A stretch of DNA of 10,830 nt from Candidatus Omnitrophota bacterium (GTDB lineage Bacteria; Omnitrophota; Gorgyraeia; Gygaellales; Profunditerraquicolaceae), in contig JAQTTI010000029.1 of assembly GCA_028710845.1 (NCBI GenBank), forward strand, positions 1 to 10,830, written 5' to 3'. A program made the position numbers and the translations under genes. Positions within the stretch are counted from its first letter, which is position 1; each line of letters starts with the position of its first letter. Under the pieces are notes generated by a model. That model searched no databases and had not been told where the DNA came from. It saw only the letters and a list, made by a program, of their open reading frames with translations. Positions 7,867-10,830 of this stretch are shown piece by piece.

Positions 7867-7970
7867 TATTCTTGCGGGTCCTGCCGGCCGATCCACCTCG
7901 CCGTGCTCAGCTGTTGCTTGCGCGCGGCAAGGCCTTCGTCTCGTCCGTCACCCGCTAAGAACATAATGTT
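7860..7970. repeat. GC-rich spacer bounded by imperfect inverted repeats; possible small mobile element
   Basis: Left arm 7860-7879 (AACATAATATTCTTGCGGGT) and right arm 7950-7970 are reverse complements apart from two mismatches and one bulged base. Between them, 7871-7956 is about 70% GC by my count (60 of 86), against low to mid 40s for the neighbouring genes. The outermost 11 bases also repeat directly (AACATAATATT at 7860, AACATAATGTT at 7960), which could be a target-site duplication. A 5-bp hairpin CTTGC/GCAAG sits at 7917-7931. The minus strand holds an uninterrupted 35-codon frame from 7964 to 7857. It is followed by the purM ribosome binding site. No known element is identified. Confidence 0.6.
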
Positions 7971-7975
7971 TTTAT

Positions 7976-7979
7976 GGAG
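7976..7979 (+). promoter_or_regulatory. Shine-Dalgarno for purM
   Basis: GGAG lies five bases before the ATG at 7985 and outside the GC-rich repeat element, so purM keeps its own initiation signal despite the 118-base gap after purF. Confidence 0.65.
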
Positions 7980-7984
7980 ATCTT

Positions 7985-8998
7985 ATGAAAAAGATTACGT
8001 ATAAAGATTCCGGAGTAGATATAAAAAGCGCAAATATTTTTAAATCAAAGCTCAAACCTATAGTGCGCAGTTCATTCCGGCCGGAAGTTTTGACGGATAT
8101 CGGCGGTTTCGGAAGCTTTTTTAAGTTAGATAAGAATAAATACAAAAACCCGGTTCTGGTTTCATCAAGCGACGGCGTAGGCACCAAGCTTGTAATTGCA
8201 AAATTAGCCGATAAGCACGATACAGTAGGAGTCGATGCGGTGGCAATGAATGTTAACGATATTCTTTGCACCGGTGCAGAGCCCCTGTTCTTTTTAGACT
8301 ACATTGCTTATAGTAAGGTTAAAGAAGGGGTGTTGATTGATGTAGTCAAAGGCATAAGCGATGGCTGCCGCCAGGCAGGATGTTCTTTGATTGGCGGCGA
8401 AACAGCTCAGATGCCCGGGATGTACCGGCAAGGAGAATATGATATCGCCGGGTTTTGTGTGGGGGTAGTCGAAAAAGATAAAATTATTAGCGGCGATAAG
8501 ATTGAAGCCGGGGATCTGCTAATTGGGATCGAATCGAGCGGCCTGCATTCTAACGGATACTCCCTTGTGCGCAAAGTACTTTCCCGGAACGAGATTAAGC
8601 GAATGAGCAAGGAGCTGCTTACTCCGACCAGGATTTACACTAAACCTATTTTGAATTTGTTATCGGCCACCGGACACCTCCCACCGGTTATTCATGGAAT
8701 TGCTCATATAACCGGCGGCTCATTCTATGATAAAATCAGCCGGATACTTCCCAGAAACATTAATGTTCAAATCGATAAAAATTCCTGGAAGGTGCCTGAT
8801 ATATTTAAGCTTATCCAAAGCAAGGGAAATATAGAAGACAAAGAGATCTACCGCACCTTGAATATGGGGATCGGCCTGGTTTTAATTGTCAAAAATAATC
8901 AAGCTTCGGCAATAATCAATAAATTATCCGGGCTAAAGTTAAAATCCCGGGTTATCGGCGCAGCTGTTAAAGGCAAAAAAGAAGTAATTATAGACTAG
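7985..8998 (+). CDS. purM: Phosphoribosylformylglycinamidine cyclo-ligase (AIR synthetase)
   Basis: PurM uses ATP to close FGAM into aminoimidazole ribotide in the cytoplasm as a homodimer. The 337-residue length is normal for the family (about 340-350). Motifs in order are SSDGVGTK (61-68), VGVDAVAMNVNDILCTGAEPL (81-101), GGETAQMPGMY (137-147), SSGLHSNGYSLVRKV (184-198), AHITGGSFYDKISRILP (240-256) and TLNMGIGLVLIV (291-302). The AHITGG segment is slightly divergent, with serine for the third glycine and Lys-Ile-Ser where Asn-x-Pro is common. The start at MKKITYKDSGVDI fits the usual N-terminus. It is separated from purF by the repeat-bearing 118-base spacer and followed after 12 bases by an uncharacterised gene. 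Confidence 0.97.
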   Translation: MKKITYKDSGVDIKSANIFKSKLKPIVRSSFRPEVLTDIGGFGSFFKLDKNKYKNPVLVSSSDGVGTKLVIAKLADKHDTVGVDAVAMNVNDILCTGAEPLFFLDYIAYSKVKEGVLIDVVKGISDGCRQAGCSLIGGETAQMPGMYRQGEYDIAGFCVGVVEKDKIISGDKIEAGDLLIGIESSGLHSNGYSLVRKVLSRNEIKRMSKELLTPTRIYTKPILNLLSATGHLPPVIHGIAHITGGSFYDKISRILPRNINVQIDKNSWKVPDIFKLIQSKGNIEDKEIYRTLNMGIGLVLIVKNNQASAIINKLSGLKLKSRVIGAAVKGKKEVIID

Positions 8999-9002
8999 AG
9001 GG
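8997..9002 (+). promoter_or_regulatory. Shine-Dalgarno deciding the GTG start at 9011
   Basis: AGAGGG overlaps the purM stop codon and sits eight bases before GTG at 9011. It supports a GTG start rather than the ATG at residue 22 of the reading frame. Confidence 0.6.
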
Positions 9003-9010
9003 CAATAATA

Positions 9011-9478
9011 GTGGATGCATATTTAGAACTGTTAAAAGAAACCTACTATAAAGAGCGCAAGAAACTTTATGCAATGCCGGTTTTTAACCAAAACGGAAAA
9101 ATAAGGTTTTTACTATTTAAAAAAGAGGCGCTTAATAAAGCCAGGGACAATCTTTCGATATCTCAGATGCTGGGCCGGGGTGATATTACCGAAGAGGTTA
9201 AGGAAAATCTGCTTAAGGACAGGGATAAAGCGGAAGCAATAGAAAAATACCTGGATAAAAATTTTGATAGCGAAATGGCCGAGATTGAAGATGAAATTGC
9301 AGCCGAGATCAAGAACTCAAGATGCTCATCCGAAGAATATGCCCAATATGTGCTGCAGCTTGAAAAGGTAAATGCGCTTGAGGCGGAATTAGAAACTAAT
9401 CGGTTATTCCCGGAAATGGTTTACGAAGAGCAAAAAGCAATTATTGAGGATAAAAATAAAACAGGAGGTGGAGAATGA
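9011..9478 (+). CDS. Uncharacterised 155-residue helical acidic protein
   Basis: I do not recognise this protein. It begins with GTG and encodes 155 residues rich in Glu, Lys, Leu and Ala with no signal peptide or membrane segment. The N-terminal part (1-20) is a basic/aromatic helix (LLKETYYKERKKLY). A short stretch NGKIRFLLFKKEAL (28-41) could form strands. The rest is mostly predicted helix with coiled-coil character, especially 60-103 and 107-130. There is one cysteine (105). The end TGGGE is shaped by the ribosome binding site of the next gene. Its stop overlaps the SPFH gene start by four bases (ATGA), so the two are very likely made together and may interact at the membrane. It could resemble small helical regulators such as the YlbF type, but I cannot support that from motifs. 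Confidence 0.8.
   Translation: MDAYLELLKETYYKERKKLYAMPVFNQNGKIRFLLFKKEALNKARDNLSISQMLGRGDITEEVKENLLKDRDKAEAIEKYLDKNFDSEMAEIEDEIAAEIKNSRCSSEEYAQYVLQLEKVNALEAELETNRLFPEMVYEEQKAIIEDKNKTGGGE
9463..9470 (+). promoter_or_regulatory. Full-length Shine-Dalgarno for the SPFH gene
   Basis: AGGAGGTG is a complete complement to the 16S 3' end, four bases before the ATG at 9475 and inside the preceding coding sequence. It suggests strong initiation of the SPFH gene. Confidence 0.75.
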
Positions 9479-10344
9479 ACTGGTTAGGCGTGATACTTAC
9501 GGCTGCTATAGTTATATTCCTTATGGGTATCCGGATCGTGCGCCCCACGCATAGAGGCTTGATTGAAAGATTCGGTAAATATAACCGTTTCGCTAATCCC
9601 GGATTTAACTGGGTATTTCCGATAATTGAAGTTATCTATCAGGTCAATATTACCGAGCAAATGGTTGATGCCGAACCGCAGGAAATTATTACTAACGATA
9701 ATTTAAATGCTAAAGTAGATGCTCAGGTTTATTTTAAAGTAAAGGCAGATGAGGCCAGTGTCAAGAATTGCCAATACGGCGTAAATAACTACCAGTGGCA
9801 GATTGTTAATTTAGCTCGCACCACATTAAGAAACATAATCGGTACACTTACCTTGAAATCCGCTAACAGCGAAAGAGGAAAAATTAACGCCGAGCTTCAT
9901 AAGACCCTTAAAGACGAGACATCCAGCTGGGGCCTTGAGATCGTAAGAACCGAGCTTAAAGAAATAGACCCCCCTAAGGATGTTCAGGAAACGATGAATA
10001 AGGTAGTTAAAGCGGAGAACGAAAAGATCGCGGCAATCGACTTTGCTACCGCCACCGAAACCGCAGCCGACGGCCAAAAACGCGCCGAGATTAAAAAAGC
10101 AGAAGGTATTAAACAGGCCAGGATCTTAGCAGCTGAAGGCGAGGCTGAGGCCATAAGATTAGTTAATGAGGCAGCCGAAAGATATTTTACCGGTAACGCC
10201 CAAATTTTAAGAAAATTAGAAGCAGTGGAGAAGTCTTTAGAGAATAATGCCAAGATTGTTGTTCCGGCAAATACAGAATTGGTAAACGTAATCGGCGAAA
10301 TGGCCGGTTTTCTACCGATCAAAACTAAGGAAGACAAAAAATAA
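9475..10344 (+). CDS. SPFH/band-7 (stomatin/QmcA-like) membrane protein
   Basis: The 289-residue protein has one N-terminal membrane segment (about 3-22, WLGVILTAAIVIFLMGIRIV) and then the stomatin-type entry RPTHRGLIERFGKYNRFANPGFNWVFP (23-49). The SPFH domain runs to about 180, with YGVNNYQWQIVNLARTTLRNIIG (101-123), SERGKINAELHKTL (132-145), WGLEIVRTELKEIDPP (152-167) and a charged helical stretch (about 170-235) containing KKAEGIKQARILAAEGEAEA, as in paraslipins and QmcA. Such proteins form large oligomeric cages in the inner membrane and organise proteases or membrane domains. A more divergent 250-285 tail lacks extra domains. The common NfeD partner is not adjacent; instead an unknown gene overlaps upstream and a YggT gene follows. 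The family is certain, the role is not. Confidence 0.92.
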   Translation: MNWLGVILTAAIVIFLMGIRIVRPTHRGLIERFGKYNRFANPGFNWVFPIIEVIYQVNITEQMVDAEPQEIITNDNLNAKVDAQVYFKVKADEASVKNCQYGVNNYQWQIVNLARTTLRNIIGTLTLKSANSERGKINAELHKTLKDETSSWGLEIVRTELKEIDPPKDVQETMNKVVKAENEKIAAIDFATATETAADGQKRAEIKKAEGIKQARILAAEGEAEAIRLVNEAAERYFTGNAQILRKLEAVEKSLENNAKIVVPANTELVNVIGEMAGFLPIKTKEDKK

Positions 10345-10359
10345 CCGAAACTGTTTCGG
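10345..10359 (+). repeat. Short perfect inverted repeat after the SPFH gene
   Basis: CCGAAA and TTTCGG are separated by three bases directly after the SPFH stop codon. A 6-bp stem could form in RNA. There is no following T-run, so it is not a standard intrinsic terminator; it could be an mRNA-stabilising hairpin or chance. Confidence 0.4.
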
Positions 10360-10386
10360 AGCTAATCGGGAAACGGGGGCATAAGA

Positions 10387-10698
10387 GTGTTTATTCTAGC
10401 CAATTTTATCTTTGCCATAGCTAATATTCTGGATGTTTTATTAACCGTATTATACTGGTTAATAATCGTTCGGGCGCTGATTAGCTGGGTTAATCCAGAT
10501 CCCTTTAATCCTATAGTGCAATTTCTTTATAAGACAACCGATCCGATTTTAGATCCGGTGCGTAAGCGCTTGCCTATAAATTTTCGCTTCGGCATCGATA
10601 TTTCACCGATAATCGTTTTCCTGGTTATTATGTTCTTAAAATCATTTTTAATCAGGTCGCTTTTTGATTTAGGAATGAAGATTAAGTTGGGTTACTAA
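10387..10698 (+). CDS. YggT-family integral membrane protein
   Basis: This 103-residue protein starts at GTG. It has two hydrophobic segments (about 4-33 and 70-94) joined by the family's conserved linker RALISWVNPDPFNPIVQFLYKTTDPILDPVRKRLP (29-63, key residues Arg, Ser-Trp, Asn-Pro, Thr-Asp-Pro-Ile-Leu, Pro-x-Arg and the final Pro). Length and topology match YggT/YlmG proteins, which in many bacteria sit near cell division or envelope genes and in plastids affect nucleoid and membrane organisation; the biochemical function is unsettled. A G-rich stretch at 10375-10379 lies seven bases before the GTG and may serve as the ribosome binding site. It lies 42 bases after the SPFH gene and 29 before a gene encoding an exported protein, so it belongs to a membrane-associated group. 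Confidence 0.9.
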   Translation: MFILANFIFAIANILDVLLTVLYWLIIVRALISWVNPDPFNPIVQFLYKTTDPILDPVRKRLPINFRFGIDISPIIVFLVIMFLKSFLIRSLFDLGMKIKLGY

Positions 10699-10714
10699 TA
10701 AGGGCTAATCAGCG

Positions 10715-10723
10715 AAGAGGAGG
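10715..10723 (+). promoter_or_regulatory. Shine-Dalgarno for the terminal partial gene
   Basis: AAGAGGAGG is a strong ribosome binding site four bases before the ATG at 10728. It is the main evidence that the short open frame at the window end is a real gene. Confidence 0.65.
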
Positions 10724-10727
10724 CAGG

Positions 10728-10830
10728 ATGGACAAGAAACTGCTTTTTGCATTAATTATTCTGATCTTACCGGTCATTCTGTTTGCCGAGAGCATCTCTG
10801 AGCAATCGGATTATTGCAAATCAATGCGTA
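10728..10830 (+). CDS. Start of a gene with an N-terminal signal peptide (3' end outside window)
   Basis: An ATG with a strong Shine-Dalgarno opens a frame that runs off the window after 34 codons. The product begins MDKKLLFALIILILPVILFA, a textbook signal peptide with a charged start and a hydrophobic core. A plausible signal peptidase I site follows at FA/ES near residue 20. There is no lipobox. The visible mature part is ESISEQSDYCKSMR. The protein is probably exported or membrane-anchored, in line with the SPFH and YggT genes before it. Nothing visible identifies a family. Confidence 0.7.
   Translation, partial: MDKKLLFALIILILPVILFAESISEQSDYCKSMR

Noticed and set aside
7860..7973. Intrinsic terminator formed by the inverted repeats plus the five Ts at 7969-7973
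   Set aside because: The arms are about 70 bases apart with bulges, and the T-run leads straight into the purM ribosome binding site; a terminator here is not supported.
7974..7988. Four-codon leader frame ATG GAG ATC TTA TGA overlapping the purM start
   Set aside because: It has no ribosome binding site of its own and contains the purM Shine-Dalgarno; most likely chance.
9984..10337. 117-codon minus-strand open frame opposite the SPFH gene
   Set aside because: It lies opposite a convincing SPFH coding region with conserved motifs and has a composition expected of an antisense shadow.
10345..10373. Intrinsic terminator after the SPFH gene
   Set aside because: The stem is 6 bp but no T-run follows; the sequence continues GAGCTAATCGGG into the next gene's leader.

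Overview
The window is a bacterial de novo purine biosynthesis gene cluster, entirely on the + strand, followed by a small set of membrane-associated genes. Base composition is moderate (low to mid 40s % GC by eye). Genes are tightly packed with 4-nt overlaps and clear Shine-Dalgarno sequences. The cluster order, the PurS-like/PurL fusion and the long PurQ would fit an uncultivated PVC-side or Omnitrophota-like bacterium. That placement is inference from memory and is weak; only a bacterium with a compact genome is really supported.

Layout: 1-556 is the C-terminal part of purB (adenylosuccinate lyase), ending in a short imperfect direct repeat. 619-3513 is purL carrying two tandem PurS-like modules at its N-terminus. 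3523-4224 is a LOG-family nucleotide-hydrolase-like protein. 4221-5012 is purQ (TTG start). 5013-6437 is a PurF-like paralogue whose glutaminase half has lost the catalytic cysteine and other pocket residues. 6409-7866 is a canonical PurF that starts inside the paralogue. 7860-7970 is a GC-rich spacer bounded by imperfect inverted repeats, which looks foreign to the cluster. 7985-8998 is purM. Then follow a 155-aa uncharacterised helical protein (9011-9478), an SPFH/band-7 membrane protein (9475-10344), a YggT-family membrane protein (10387-10698), and the start of a gene with an N-terminal signal peptide (from 10728, cut by the window end).

How the genes work together: PurF makes phosphoribosylamine from PRPP and glutamine. 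PurL and PurQ convert FGAR to FGAM. No separate purS is present here, and the tandem PurS-like segment fused to PurL probably supplies that role. PurM closes the ring to AIR, and PurB acts later in IMP and AMP formation. PurD, PurN/T, PurE/K, PurC and PurH are not in the window. The LOG protein sits between the two FGAR amidotransferase subunits and is translationally coupled to purQ. No intrinsic terminator or convincing promoter was seen, so the whole window could be one transcription unit.

The most interesting points are the degenerate-glutaminase PurF paralogue paired with true PurF, the PurS-PurS-PurL architecture used with a separate PurQ, the GC-rich inverted-repeat spacer between purF and purM, and the uncharacterised gene fused by overlap to an SPFH gene.
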